Position numbers and translations under genes: made by a program. Positions 31,001 through 46,000 of a stretch of DNA of 64,000 nucleotides are shown piece by piece. The stretch is from the NCBI GenBank assembly GCA_038501625.1, contig JAZAYU010000005.1:6448001-6512000 (forward strand), in the 5' to 3' direction. The number at the start of each line of letters is the position of its first letter. Positions within the stretch are counted from its first letter, which is position 1. Under the pieces are notes generated by a model that made no database searches, was not told the origin of the DNA, and saw only the letters and a program-made list of their open reading frames with translations. The stretch is from Corbicula japonica (Eukaryota > Mollusca > Bivalvia > Venerida > Cyrenidae).

Positions 31001-34000
31001 GAATTCCGGATCTAAATGCACAGAAGAACAATACTGCAGGGTCATAAAAACCGGTTTTATTGCTAGTATGTCACTCACAGCATTGTCTTTCATTAGCAGA
31101 TAAAATGAAACATTGTTTTTTGGTAATTGAAAAAAAACACACAAAAAAACCCAAGATATTTTTATTGTTGCTTTCATTCAAAGTAAAAATACATCAGAAG
31201 TGATGGTTAGCTTGAAGTGCTCAACTCAGCAGACTCAGATTTGCATCCAGTGTAGACCCAGATAAGAATTTGTGTTAAGAGAATAATATTGTGTTAATCT
31301 GTCATAGACGCAGATCAGAGTTTGCGGGGTCTATACTGTTTGTTAAACTGTCATAAACCCAGATCAGAATTTGTTGAGTCTATACCCGTTTGTTTTACGC
31401 TAACACCTTATGAAATTAGTTGTGATCAATTCACAATCATGAATAAGAAGGCACTCAATTTCCAACACCGCTAAACACTTAGTGACAGAGTTTATAATTG
31501 TCTTAAGCCCTTAAAATGACTGCATGAAACAATTTCTACATGATTGTAAGCTATCCGTGATGAAAACTATCAATCATTTGCTGGGGAAAAAAAGGAAATG
31601 TTTTCTTTATCAAGATTAATACCAAATGTCAGACATTTCATTGCTTTCCAATGGACTTACCCACACATTAGGAAAAAGACCATTTCCAGTAGAATAAGTT
31701 TAGTGAAGGAAAACCTGATTGATTATAGGTTTAATGTGTTTATATTTATAATCAACCATGTTTGATAGGTTTAATGTGTTTATATTTATAATCAACCATG
31801 TTTGATAGTTTGTTGATAGAGGCCTATAGCCACTTCGAGGTTGACTAAAAATACACCTTAAAGCTTTTGTTTAACCGTTTACACCATACGAAAATTATGG
31901 CTTATAACCCTTTCCTCCATAAATATGCCTTTTTACGCATTTGCAACCAGTGTAGATTCAGATAAGCCGGCACATCCGTGCCGCCTGATCAGGATCTGCA
32001 TTGGTAGCATTTTGGTCAGAAGTAACCTAACAAATCATAAAGCGAACAGTTTAGATCCTGATCAGATGGCATGGATGTGCCGGCTAAACTGTTCGCCAAC
32101 GTAATAAAGGTGTGTCTGTGGAGGAAAGGGATAAAGTTATATTGTCGGCGAATAGGCAGTGTAGATCCAGATCAGCCTCGATATCTGGATCAACACTGGT
32201 TACACGTTGGATAGAAGATGTGTTGAAAATAGAGTTTCAGGGTTGGATGCAAGATTTCCAGAAATGGGGTTCATTTGGGGCGGTCTTAGAGTAGTAACTG
32301 TTCATGATTGTTTGCTATTGCCTGACAAAAATCCCCATGAAAATTTAATAATGCTGCCCAAATAGAGGGTTCGAGCAAACTGGGCACAGAACCCCCTCTG
32401 GATCTGCCCCTGGACTTCTTTGAATATTTGTAACCACACCTCCAAATCTTGAATCTTTTAAATTGTATTTGAAAACATTTATCAGCAAAATAGTTGCAGA
32501 ATTTGCATTTAAATCTTTTCTCAAAACTAAAGACTTTCATAAAACAAATTGACATGATAATGTCCAGCAAAAATTACAAGAAAGGCAAAAAATGATGATA
32601 ATGTTATGATTGTATAGTTCACAGATCAGCAGGAAAGAAATATTAATGATTAAACTGAACAGTCTTTTAATTTTGCAGGGGTGGATCCAGAGCGAGTTCA
32701 TTGGGGTTCCTTGAAACACTTTTTGGGGGCAGCAATATTTAGTTTTCAAGGAAATTTGGGCCAGAAAGTTGGAAATTATTATTCAGCTACGCTAAGAATG
32801 CCTAAAATGAACCCCATTTCTGAACATTTTGCATCTGACCTTGGTTTTAGACATAATTTTTCAAGGACTTTAATCAAACTTTAATTTGATTATTAAACAT
32901 CCTAGTTATAAGCACCAAATTATATTTAATTTTTTACCAGTACTTGATCCTTAACCTTGAGAAAGAAAATATCTGAAAATAAAAAAAAACCCCAAATCAT
33001 GGTTCAATTATGCTCCATCATTTGGTATCATTATCTTAACAGTCTCACCCCATTTCCTGCACATTTCTCAGGTATTTTGTGCATCAAAGCAACCTTCTTT
33101 CTCAAGATCTGTTTCGATTTTTGTGTTTTGGCATTTTCCACTAATGAGCCATGGGCTCGTAATGGTTCCCATGCATTTGATACGAATTGTATGACAGGTC
33201 GGAAATATTAAAATAATAATGGTTGGAATGCATGCACATGTGCAGATTTGCATGAAAAATGAGCAGACAGAGGTCTGGGTGCATTGTTGTCAAATTTTCA
33301 TTGTGAATCCTAAAATATCAGCTAATAAATTTAATCATTTGAATTGTAGTGGCTGCCGTCTCCTCTGAATTAATGTAATTCATACAAATCTGAAGTATGG
33401 TTGTGCATTAGAATTAAACCATGATGTTTTAAAACAAAATAAGATATTTTGCCACCGGAGTAGACCCAGACCAGCCTGAACATTCGCAGTCTGATTGGGG
33501 ACTATGCTGTTAACTGTTTTATTAACTTTTTCCTCCATATACATGCTTTTATATCATGGGTAAACATTGTAGATTCAGATGCAGGATCTGCACTGCTCGC
33601 TATTTGATTTATTAGGTTATTTCTTACCAAAAAGTGAACAGTGCAGATCCTGATCAGATGGCATGAATATGCCAGCTGATCTGGATCTACGCTTGTCGCA
33701 CACATGTAAAAAGTGATTGTATACAGGAAAGGGATAATCATTTACTCCAAAAGCCTTTTATCCCATGAGCAACAAGTGTAGATCCAGATCAGTCAGCACA
33801 GATGTGCCATCTGACCTGGATTTAAACAGTCCAATTCTTGGTTAGAAATAACCAAATGAATCTAACAGCAAACAGTGCTGATCCTAATCAGACAGCATGG
33901 CTGTGTCAGCTGATCTGGATCTACATGTACACTGTTCGCCCATTGGATAAAAGTCATATCCCATGGAGTAAAAGGTTAACGACTATCCAGCTGCGCAACA

Positions 34001-37000
34001 CTGGTGAACCTTTGAATTCAATGATGACAAGGCTTATATTGAAACATTTAAAATTATTGAATAGTTGGGCTACCTAAATCATTGGGCTCCACCTTAGTCA
34101 TTTGTCGGGCTTTATCTTTCTGATAATCTGAATCTGTCACAAAAGTGGGCAACCCACTGGTAACTTAGTAAATAATTTTCAAGATTGTTATCATACAAAT
34201 GTGAATCGATGACCATGAAATAATTAGTGACTTCGAACAAATGTTCAGCTATTTTTGGTTTGAAATCGTCATTGGATTTGACATGTGCTTGATAATAACT
34301 GGGCTTTGTATTAAAGTCATAGTTTAAAATTTCAAAAGTTTTTATTCCACTGAATATATAGAATTATTAAGACAAAAGAGGGAAAATCACTTTGTGGTTT
34401 GTATGCAATACTGTTGCAATGATATTGAAGTAAAGAATGAGTTACAATAATCTTGATAGCAACTGTTGAATTTGTAATACATGTATATTAAAACCCAAAT
34501 TGAATATTTCCCAATAATTAAGCAATTCTTCTTGATTAATTGTTTATTTGTTTAACAAAGAGGGTCCTCTATACATGAACATGTAAAAATTAAAATTAAG
34601 ATTGGAAGGGAGCTCCAGGGACTTGGCTTTTTTGTTTGGGTTTGTTCTATTCAGTTCCTAAGTAATCTTGGATCAGTTATCTGAATTCCAAAAATAGAGA
34701 AAACTACGCATTGAGATTTTGTGGTTTTTGATAAAAAAGTTGTGGTGTATTATCAGATTTGTGGTTTTTAATTGTTAAAAACCATAATTTACTTATGATT
34801 CTATATATTTTGTAGTTTTTACACAAAATGTTAATTTACAATGCATAAAAATCAAGGTTAGGAGTGAATTTATTTAGATTTCTGGGGTGACACACAATCA
34901 CAGAAAATTGGTTCAGTAATTGTGTTTGTTCCTCTAAGATATCAGAAAATTAGGACTTGGAAATGGGAGACATTTTACTGTGGCCATTAAGTCAAGCCTG
35001 ATGTTTTTATGGTCATCAAAGTAATGACAGTCCACACAAGCAAACATGGCACTAATGATATTGGTTGTTAATACAGAATTTGTGGGATTAAAGTGTGGCG
35101 ATAGTCCTGTTGAGACGTAACCCTTTTACTTGAATACTTCCATTCTCTCACCAGAGGGCGTGCTACACAAGTTTCGCTTACACCTCTGTCAACGCCGGGA
35201 AAAGTAGTTCTCATACACGTGATATATCTCATACACTCCGCAAAATAGTTCCCCGAAAATTTGGGTTAAAATATTTCTTAAACATTGTTCTAAAAAAAAT
35301 AAAAGTACCCATTTTCATTTTAAGTAAAATATACAGAGATCAAAATAATCTCACGAGCATTTTATTCATTATTTATATTTTGTACAAGAATCTTGTACAT
35401 CGGGCGTTGACAGAGGTGTAAGCGAAACTTGTGTAGCACGCCCTCTGGTGAGAGAATGGAATACTTCAAATAATTATAAGCCTTTTATCACATGGGGGAA
35501 TTAGTTTAGATCCAGATCAGCCAGAACATCAGTGCTGTCTGACCAGGAACTACACGGTCCACTTCTTGGTCAGAAATAACCTTATAATTTAAAAGAAAAC
35601 AGTGCAGATCCTGATCAGATGGCACAGATGTGCCAGCTGATCTGGATCTGCTTTGTTCACCCATGCAATGAAACCCATTTATATGGAGTAAATGGTTAAG
35701 AGACTTGTTTTCAAACTCAAATCTCAACCATGTTTATATTAAGGTAAAAGTAACTGATGTAAATGAATTAAAATCATACTTTGTCATGGAAATATTTTAA
35801 GTAATATGCCCAATTAGTGCACTAATAGTCTGTGACATGTGTGTTAGGACTCAAATACTTAATTATCTACTCAGTGCTTCAATAATTATATCTTCTTTTT
35901 TTTTTTACCTAAACCAGAGTAAAAAAAAAACAACACATAAAATTAAATTTTGTGTAATAACATATTTTCATATATCAAAGTAACGTGATTATTACATGTG
36001 AGAGGGCATCCATTTCTTCTAGTTACTAAACTGGAGTGGCAGCTCTTGGCGCTCGGCAGCCCTTGGTGCACTTCACAGGTTTTTGACAAATATGCTGTCT
36101 TCTTAAAGTGGTATTAATTCACATTTCCCCCAACAATTTTATGGTCATCAAAATGATGACAGTGGTCAGATTTTGAATTGATTTTCATCTTGGTGGCCTC
36201 AATTAAACTGCATGACTTGTCACACGTGAAGGCCGGAATCTTTATTAGTGTATAAAAAGATTACAAATTGATTTCGGGGACATTTATGGACTCAGAATTC
36301 TTCATTTGTCTTTATTCATTTGTCTAAAGACATTGTCTGGCAGGCTTTGAGATCGTTATGTAAATTAATTTCGCAGACATGACATTGCATTCTTTGTTTA
36401 TAGAAAGTTAACAGCTCCGACAAATGTTTCAGAAGTGACTGGTTTGTTTATTGGTATGGTCAGTCTGGACAAAGAATTGTTTTAACTGATTCATGAAATC
36501 TTTTGTCTGTCTGTCTCTCATTCTGTGTTTGAGTTTAAAGAAAGAATGTCTTCACACAAAGACAGAGCATTTTATAACACTCAGGAGTTCAAGCCAAAAA
36601 AATGCAGGCAAATTAAAATTACCAAAATTAAGTTTTCTGCAAGTTGCAGTTAGGATATTATGCTTACCAAGGAAAGCAAACATGGAAGGCAACCTCCAGC
36701 TTTGTGTTTGAATATTTACATTGCCCAGAAGCACCAATCACTTTCCCTTGTAAAAAAAATATTGCCGAAGTAGGTCACAACATTTAGATTTAGCAAGATT
36801 TCAAAGTTCTTTCTAATTTTTCTTATACAGACTTTAACCCTTTACTCCATGGAGACAACTTTATTGCACAATTAAACAGTGTGGATCCAGATCAGCCAGA
36901 ACATACGTGCTGTCTGATCATGATCCAAACTGTTGGATTTAAGATTCGTAAGGTTATTTCTGACCAAGATGTGACTAGTGCAGATCCAGATCAGATGGCA

Positions 37001-40000
37001 TGGATGTGCTGGAAGATTCAGATATTGACTGGTCACACAGATGCTTTAAAACGTGTATATATGGATTAAAGTGTTATTGAAATGTCTGATATGACCTTTC
37101 TAACCATATGTTAATTGTGCCATACATTTAAATAACTTTAAGTTATAAATTATTCAATTTTCAAAACTGTGATAGTATTAAGTTAAATGTTTAACACTCA
37201 ATTTATATGATGATTTCCACATTCATGCCATCTGATACATCTAACCTATTTGCTTTCATAGATTCATTATGTTATTTGTGACCAAGAGGCAACCAGTGTA
37301 GATCCAGATAGATCTACCATATTTGGATAAAAGGGTTAAATACCGTATAATGGGTTATTTTCGCAATCGAAAATTTTCGCGATTTTGTCGTAATTTTAAT
37401 TTTCGCGGTTGTAATTTTAGCGAATTTGCGCTCACAGAAATTAACGCGAAAGATGTTGGGAATTTTTGGCGTTTTTAATTTTAGCGTGTTCTCGTCAGTC
37501 GAGAAAATAGCGAAAAATATTATTCTCGTGAAAAAAACACATTATACGGTATGTGAGATCCTAGAAAACTTAACGTTAATCATGCCATACATTTTAGTGA
37601 AGTTACTTATTTTTCAATGTCTAAACTGTGACAGTATTAAGTTAAATGTTTAACACTCAATTTATATGATTATTTCCTCCTGCCAGTGTTTCTCAACATT
37701 TCTTCGCTGTAAAGAACTTCATCAAATTACTGTTTTGAATGCTAAAGAGGTGCTAAATTTCATAAAAGAGAGGTAAACCTTGTACCAATATGTTCATTCA
37801 CAAATAAATCCCTGGTTATTTAAACAGGTTCATAAGTGGATATAATATTTACGCTGTATTGTATTACCGATTTACTTAAGTGCAATCCCCGAGCACCCAT
37901 ATCTAATGTACATAATGAGATTTTTTTGTCATCTTAATTGCCGAAAGGCGGGATAATTTTTTGTCATCGAGCAGATTATGACTTAAGAGACTTAGCGTGC
38001 GAACAATAACAATGTTTGTGCAATTTTGTAAAATTGTGTTCAAAAGACGATTTCAGTTTTCCGTATCGTTGATTTTAGAAAAAAAGAGGGGAGTTTTCAA
38101 CGAGCTTTAAATCTTGCTTTGTGACAGGAACCCCTAGTATGCTTACTGAAGAGTTTGTTTCATCAATGATTGAGAAGTTGACGGAACATTGTATGTGGTC
38201 CGAGTTTGTTCAAATTAGATCTGTAAGGAGCATTTTGTTAGTGTCATCATTGAACAAAGATGGATCAAGCTTTTAAGAATTTGAGAGCATGGGGTTTTTT
38301 CGTTGTTTCACAGCATGAAATCATGGCTTCAGGGTATAGTATTTGCATGCCCAATCTTTGACAGATTTGCCGTCTTTTTTGGACAAAAATAAATATTAAC
38401 AGAGGAAATGGTAGCTTAACTCATTAATCTATGGATAAGTGAAAAAATTCAAATTTGCTATAGAATCTGCATCTTAATTGAAATCCCTGATCTAAAAGAA
38501 TTATCAATTTTCAAATATCCCAAAACTCAAAAATAGCTTGTGCACAATTTGTAAAGATTCATTTGCAGTTGTCTAGCCTGCCCATCTTAATAAATGTTCT
38601 GCACGATCATCATTTTTTAAACAATCCTTTGTGACCCAACCAGCCTTTTAATTTAGTAATTCTTGTCATAACCATACTTCAAATCAGAGAAAATCTGTCC
38701 ATAACAGTCTGTGACATGCGCCTCAGATATTCTTGTGGAAATTGAATTTCCTTAGCCTCTAGCTACAAATCATCTTTGAGCACGAAATACGGCTCCTTCT
38801 AATGAGCAGCCTCAATTATCTTTTAAGCAGCGTTTTAAAGAGTTTGTCAGTTTGTCATGTTCTTGGAGAGATTTGGGTTATTTTCAGAAGTGTAATACAG
38901 CTTTCAATGTGAATGAACTTGGTGAAACAATGTAATAAAATTTGGACATGGATTTTGAAATTTTACTTGCAGTGTGTTTATGTAATTCTATGCAAGTAAA
39001 GTTTACATGCGAATCAGCCCTAAAAACTAGCAGTTATATATTATGCAAATTATTTTAAGCTTACACTGGGAATCAACCCTAACAGCAACAGTGTCTAGCT
39101 ACATAATGTGGTGCACCTTACCAAATGAGCTAGCAACTCAAGCTTATATGCCATCAGCCCTGAAAACTTGCAGTCATATTGTAAGCAGGTAAAAATTGTA
39201 TGTGTTACAGCCATGAAAATGTAGAAATCATATTGTATGCAAGTAAAGCTTATATGTGTTTCAGCCATGAAAACTTGAGGTCAAATTGTATGCAAATAAA
39301 GCTTATAACTATTTGATTCAGCACTTTAAACAGTCGGTGAATATCAAGACCAGGGCACTAAACATGATCACTTAGATTTTTCTAGCCATCAGCCTACATG
39401 TATATAAAATCTCATCAGCACAGAATCAGATTGCAGCTTTGTATAGTTATTACGATATTTCGCAAACTCAGAACAGTTTGACTAATAATCCATTAGGCTA
39501 AATATGGCCAAGAAAATATTGATCAGACGAAGTGACTAGAATCATGTTTATGAATCATGCATTGTCTACAGAAAGATGTTGATCTATTGGGTAATTAGTT
39601 ACCCTATGGTAATTCCACCAGACCACACGCAGACAAACATTGTTTGTGGCAGAACTGCGGCGGAATTTCATTGTCATTGTTTTGTGATGTTTTTAAAATA
39701 TTTAATTACGAAGCATTGCGCACAGAATTCTACTTGCATTATTTTTATGACATTCTTTGACGGAAGGGGTATCAGTATTATTTACCAAGTGGAATCAGAC
39801 AAATGTACGCTATGTATCAGACCTAATGCTCCCTTAGCCGGCATTTTTATTTTAAGTCAATTTTTTAATTGTAACCCCAAGAGAAGGCAATCATTTGAAT
39901 TCCCAGGGAAAATGCTTAACAATTGTTATTAGTTTGAATTCCCTTATGAAATCCTTGCTCCCCCTATCCTAAAAGTTCATTTAGGAAAGTAGTCAATATA

Positions 40001-43000
40001 TCCCGCATTTTTTCTGTTCATGAATTTGTCTGTATCTCCTGAGGAAATCCTTGTCTTTAACCCAGTGATTTCTGCCCGTGGGAAACCTTGGAAAATACTT
40101 GTTTTTATATCCTAGCAGTTCTGGTCTATCATTCAGTAAAGGAAGACATTGATAAGTGCAGTAATCACACTAAGTTTTTGGTCAGTTAAAAATAATTAAA
40201 ATTTTTCATTTCACAAAATGTAGGGATAAAAAAATTACCATTTCAAAAAGTGTCTCTAAGCATAAGGACATTGAAAAATACCAAATCCTTATAGTGTCCA
40301 AAAATAGAGGGAGGCAAAAACTAATTAATTTTATGAAAAATAATGGTGTCCCGAAACTTAGAGTTGTTACGGTATCATACATTAAATGTTTGAATTTGAC
40401 TCTTGATTTTTATTAATTTCATCTTTTTTTCTATTTTCAGATTACATGAGTGGGGCAGACTGTGATTCTACAATTCTTCTCGGAGGTGCCACTGTGTATT
40501 CACATTATATTAACCAGTCTAAGTCATATATGAATGATGTTAATTGTCAAATAAGATTTAAATCGAAAAAAAGTGATTGGAAAATAATGTTACGAATGCT
40601 AGAATTGGATATACCTGATCGACAAACAAATGGAATATGTAATGATGCATTATATGTGTCAGACTCTGATAGAATTTATAATACAATGGTAAGTTACATA
40701 ATGTTGTGCTAAAGTGTGAAGTGAGATATGTTGGTTGTATAATACAATGGTAAGTTTAATACATTTGTATGGGTAAGTTTTCATACATTGGTTAATGTAA
40801 AATATTGGTAAGTTTAGTACATTGGTATGGATAAGTGTGATATATTGGTCAATGTAAAATAATGGTAAGTTTAGTATAATGGTATGGGTAAGTGTGATAC
40901 ACTGGTAATGTAAACAATGTTAAGTTTAATACATTAATATGGGTAAATGTGACACATTTATTTGGGTAAAATATTGGTAAGTTTAATACACAGATATAGG
41001 TAAGTGTGTGATACATTATTTGGTATGTGATATTGGTATGTGCAAAACATTTTGGTATGTGATATTGGTATGTGCAAAACAAAGCTAAGTTTACAGGTTT
41101 ACATAGGTAAGTGCATACATTCATATAGGTAAACATGAAACATTGGTATCTGTTATACAATGAGAAGTTTAATACATTCATGTAAGTGTGGTACATCAAT
41201 TGGTACTGGTAAGTGTTAAACAAGGGAAAACCTAATACATATGTAATGGTTAGTTTCTGTGAAACAAATGTTAACTTAAACAAAATTGACACCAGTGTTA
41301 TACATAATGGTATAATTATTTAAAAATGGTAACATTGTGATACATTGGTAAGTGTAATACAATGGTAATTTTATTACGTTGATACCAGAATGTGAGATAC
41401 ATGTGTAATTAAAATAATGGTTTTTATAAAAAAATTGATAAGTTTAATATATTCATACATTGATTTGTGTAAGTAAAAGTAAAAATGTTAAGTTGTTAGT
41501 AACACATGTACATTGTTAAATGTGATTTATTGGTATTTTTAATGTGGTGATACATTTAATACATTGATACTGGTAAGTATGACACTGTGGTAAGAATTAT
41601 ATATTGATACTTGTGATGGGTAAGTGTGCTATATTTAATATAATGGTAAAGTTTTTAATAATGCATTAAAACTGTTAAATCTTATTCATTGATATGTATA
41701 ATTCAATGTTACTTTTATTTAATACATTGACTCATAAGTATGGCCTTTTAAGTTGATTATGATAAGTTTTATATAATACATTAAAACTGTTAAATGTTGT
41801 CCATTAATATCTATAATTCAATGTTACTTTTATTTATTACATTGACTCGTAAGTATGATACATTGATATGTGTTTTTCTACAGAATGTTAAATTGTGTAA
41901 TATAAGTATTATATTTTTTAAATATAATAAGTTTTATACATTGATATCAGTGTTATTCATTGGAATTTATAATACAATGAATGGTAAGTATTTAACTGGT
42001 TATTATACGGTGGTGAAATACAGTAGTGTAGATGGTCTGATGGGAGAATCATCGAATGTAATGTAATGTAATGGTAAGTTTAATACAACGGTAAGTTACA
42101 GTTTTAAGAGTCATGTAACAGTATTTAACATTTAAAGTTATAAGTGTTATTCACTGTCTCCAAAGAACATTCTATAAATTGCATTGACAAATAAGAGAAT
42201 TTGTAAAGTTTTATTAAAATGCAAGATTCAAACCTATGCCTTTCTTGGTAAGGAAAGGTATTGGTGCAGGGGTCAAGGACTGGGTCTGGTCTTAGACATT
42301 TTATATTCCTGTCTTATAGCACAGGCTTTTGATTTTTATAGAAATGATAATTTTTTATGTATTATATATTATTCATAAAAAACTTTATTCTGAAGACTAA
42401 ATGTTTCTTTTTATTACCAAAAAGAATGTAAAACTCTTTTGCTTATACTTGCCTGTTGACAACATGATATACCGGTATTAATTGTAGCCAAAGGTCTTTG
42501 CTTTAATACTGAAGATCTGAACCATATTTCATATGTCTAGCTGTAGAGTTCCCATGTGGACTGGCTTCTTACACTGCAGAATTGGTAAGAAAACACATAA
42601 TAAGACTGTGTAAAATACATTAACCTTTGTTGTAGAATATCTATCTCATTTGTCAACATACAAAGGAATGCAATAACAAAAAGATTCCAAACAGTCTTGT
42701 CTGCCATTGCCTACTTGAGAATATATATAAATATTGACAGAAGAAAACAGTGATAAATAGCATCATTTCCTTGCAATACATAAACACAATAGTATGTCTT
42801 CAGTTAGGGCTTGGCAGCTTTTTAAGGAGGAACATCTTGATTTATGGCTTAGAGACAAGACTGAGCCATATGGCTCCTTCATTATTTCAGGTCAAATAGT
42901 GTGCCAAAGTCCCATAAAGCCTTTCTTTCTGGATTGATTAGTTGATTTGGAATATTGCCCTATTTTTCATAGAAATATGCAGTTCAGTGCAGGCCAGTTG

Positions 43001-46000
43001 ATGCTGACTTGGAAAATTGTATTTCTAGTATATTTGAGGCTATTTGGGGGTGGGGGGTACATGTACTATTTCAGTTTTTTTTACAGTGATTATTATAGTT
43101 TTGTTTGTCTCTTGGCCACTGACCACATTGCAGGGCTGAGAGGGAGAATTGGGAGAAATAGTCTACCGAATGTTCTTAATAGTACCTCTTCACTGAGCCA
43201 AGTTAAAGGTTAGGAAAAAAATACCTAGAAAACCTATCTGTCCAACCACAGATTATTTGATACAATTTTTCATATAATATTTATGTCTATTTTTGTGTTT
43301 TTGTTAGGAAGAGTCTATATACCAGTAGTCATGTTTGAAAATTTGTTTCAAATACTTGTGCCTTAAAATGATATCTGACAACCAAGTTGTCCAATCCCTG
43401 TATTACATTTCTGTTATTTGAGATTTTTCAAAAAGTGACCGACATTTAGTAGTAATTGTATACATTGTTGAATAATAGCATGTATTTTTAGTATATAACT
43501 GCGTAATTTTCTTTGTTGCATTGGTCAAAATAGACATATGCTGTTTAAATTAATTATGTGCATCTCAGAAGAATTCTAAAATAAACAGGATATTTATAAA
43601 CCAATTTGAGAGATTTCAGGAAGAGTGACTTGGACTGAAGATAGCTACCAGCAGCTGCAAAGGAAGCATGCAATCTAATTAATAAGTGTACCGCCAACAT
43701 GCAATACATTCGTTCTGGCACCCTTCAACCAATTTATATTAAAAAATCTAATGTTTAATTAAGGTATATAGATGTCAATGAATTATTATGTCTTCATGCA
43801 GCTTGAGGTTCCAATCAATCCAGAAGTAATAAAAAATGGCGAAATAATCCAGAGAACCATGTTTATCCAATTATCAACAGCTGTATGTGTTAGGTTTATA
43901 TGTTTTCTGAGGGCATTGACTACCTGTTTATAGTGTAGTTTATGCCTTCTGCTGGAGGGAAGGAGCAAATGATATCGAAAGGAGAGAAAAGGTTGATAAA
44001 AATGCCAAATTAATAAGAAATTGTCATAATTATTCTTGTTAATGTACAGCAACAAATCTGGAAATGTAAGTGTAATGAAGTCAGATTCTTTTAAATCAGG
44101 AAAATATTGTACAATGTCATGTTCATGTATCATAAATTCATGGTAGAGAATGGTTCTTCTGTTGGGCAAAATATGTTTTAGACATTTAAATGTCATATTA
44201 TATAGTTATTTGGTTTCTTGGCAGGGAATGTTAGGATATATTGCCGGTCTGGGTGTCATATTACCCGAGCCGCAGGCGAGGGATAATATGACATCCAGAC
44301 CAACAATATATCCTCACATACCCTTTCAAGGAATCAAATAATTGTTTTATTATACTGCAAAGTCTTTTTCAGACAAAAATAATTAGAAAATATCGATTTT
44401 TCATTTATTTCGCTTATTTAATGCCGGACGGCATAATTCCCCTCTGGGAACCTCAGTAGTTACATGTCTGACGTCATTAATTTACCTGCATGACGTCACT
44501 GCTATAGAAATTGAATGGATTATTGATTTGATATTTATTAACAAAATTTGAGAATAATATGATCGTTTTCAAAGTTAAAAACATAACACAAATATTTTGT
44601 GTAACAATTTTAGTAATCTCTAAGCATACCGCTTTATAATTTACAAGATCAGCTTCAAATTATGCTTTTTTTTTACGGAAATTCAAAACAATATGGCGGA
44701 CGACAACAAAAGGTGGGAGGCCAGAGAGGGAAATTAAGGCACATGCGTTCATATCTATGGCTGATCCATAAATACGGATATAATTCAACTGCAAATTATC
44801 CAATCAAATGCAAGCAAACTTCTTGGCAGTATAATAAATAAAGATATTAACTCTTTTCTATGTTGGTACGGCTTTTTTCCCATGGGCCAGCTCAGCCAGC
44901 ACATCCTTGCCATCATAAATGATGTACTGATTAATCACATAGTTAAAGAATGGTCACAAAATAGTCTTCTGTGATGTGATGATTGACAAATTATATATGT
45001 ATACTTCTTGATATGTTTAAATATATTTACTAGTAGAAAATTATGCTTTATTTTCTGGGTTGAGTATATTTCTATATAGTTTACCAATGTTCAGTCTAAG
45101 GCTTATTGAAAACATAATACCAAATATATTTCCTTATCAACTCGTAACTCCATGCGATATTGCTTACATCCACTGGGGGACCGGTGTAGATCCTTATTGG
45201 ACTCCATATATCCAAATGGAGTAGAGTCAAAGGTGCCCTAAGTTAGAACTTTGTATTTCTTTGCTTTCTTGTTTTACCATGTTTTAACCACCAGACTTCT
45301 TTCTGGCATGATACAGAAGTATGCTTCAGAAGTATGGGGCTGTGAACCAGTTCTGTTTTTATTTTCAGCTAGAAGCAGGGGGTAACAATGGTTTATGTGG
45401 GAACAAATTGCCATCTACAATATATTCCTCAGGACAATATTTAACGGTTCATTTTAGGTAAGTCTTAAAATTTACAGTGTTAATACATGCTAATATCTCC
45501 ATAATACTACTGTCCAACCTGTACTAAAAACACCTTTAAATAAACACCACCTGTTGATAAAAAACACATTCAATCATTACCTTGGTTCAAAAATAATATT
45601 AACTTCTTTATTCAATGGTCCTTATTCTGATGATTTTATTTGTCTTATTTACTGATATAAAGAACACATTTACCCTTTGAACAAAGACCACCTGCCTTCA
45701 AATACTACTTTTGAGTTTTTCCTTGTGTGGTCTTTGAAGACAGGTTTTATTGTATAATTATTGTTGATCCAGACCATCAGTAATTGAAGACTCTTGTCTG
45801 TGGGTATGCAGGTACACTGCAACTCCATTATATCGCGGACCTCGGGGTCCAAGCCCGCCAACTGCGATATAAACGGAGCGCGATATAAGTAAATAATCGT
45901 GCTGAAACATGGAGAATTCATTTGTTTTTGCTGTCAGATGCATGTATATCGCGGTGTTGCGTAATTAACACGCCGTGAGATCTGCGGGTACTTCAGGGAC

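Noticed and set aside
39576..39932. 118-codon plus-strand frame with several cysteines
   Set aside because: No acceptor or donor in a phase compatible with the CUB exons and no family recognised; treated as chance.
40849..41292. 147-codon minus-strand open frame rich in Tyr, Thr and Asn
   Set aside because: It is the antisense reading of the degenerate minisatellite; its repeating MYHTYMNVLN-like pattern comes from the array.
43786..44196. 136-codon open frame on the minus strand
   Set aside because: No recognisable domain and no splice context. In 64 kb of AT-rich sequence about one chance frame of this length is expected by a rough estimate.
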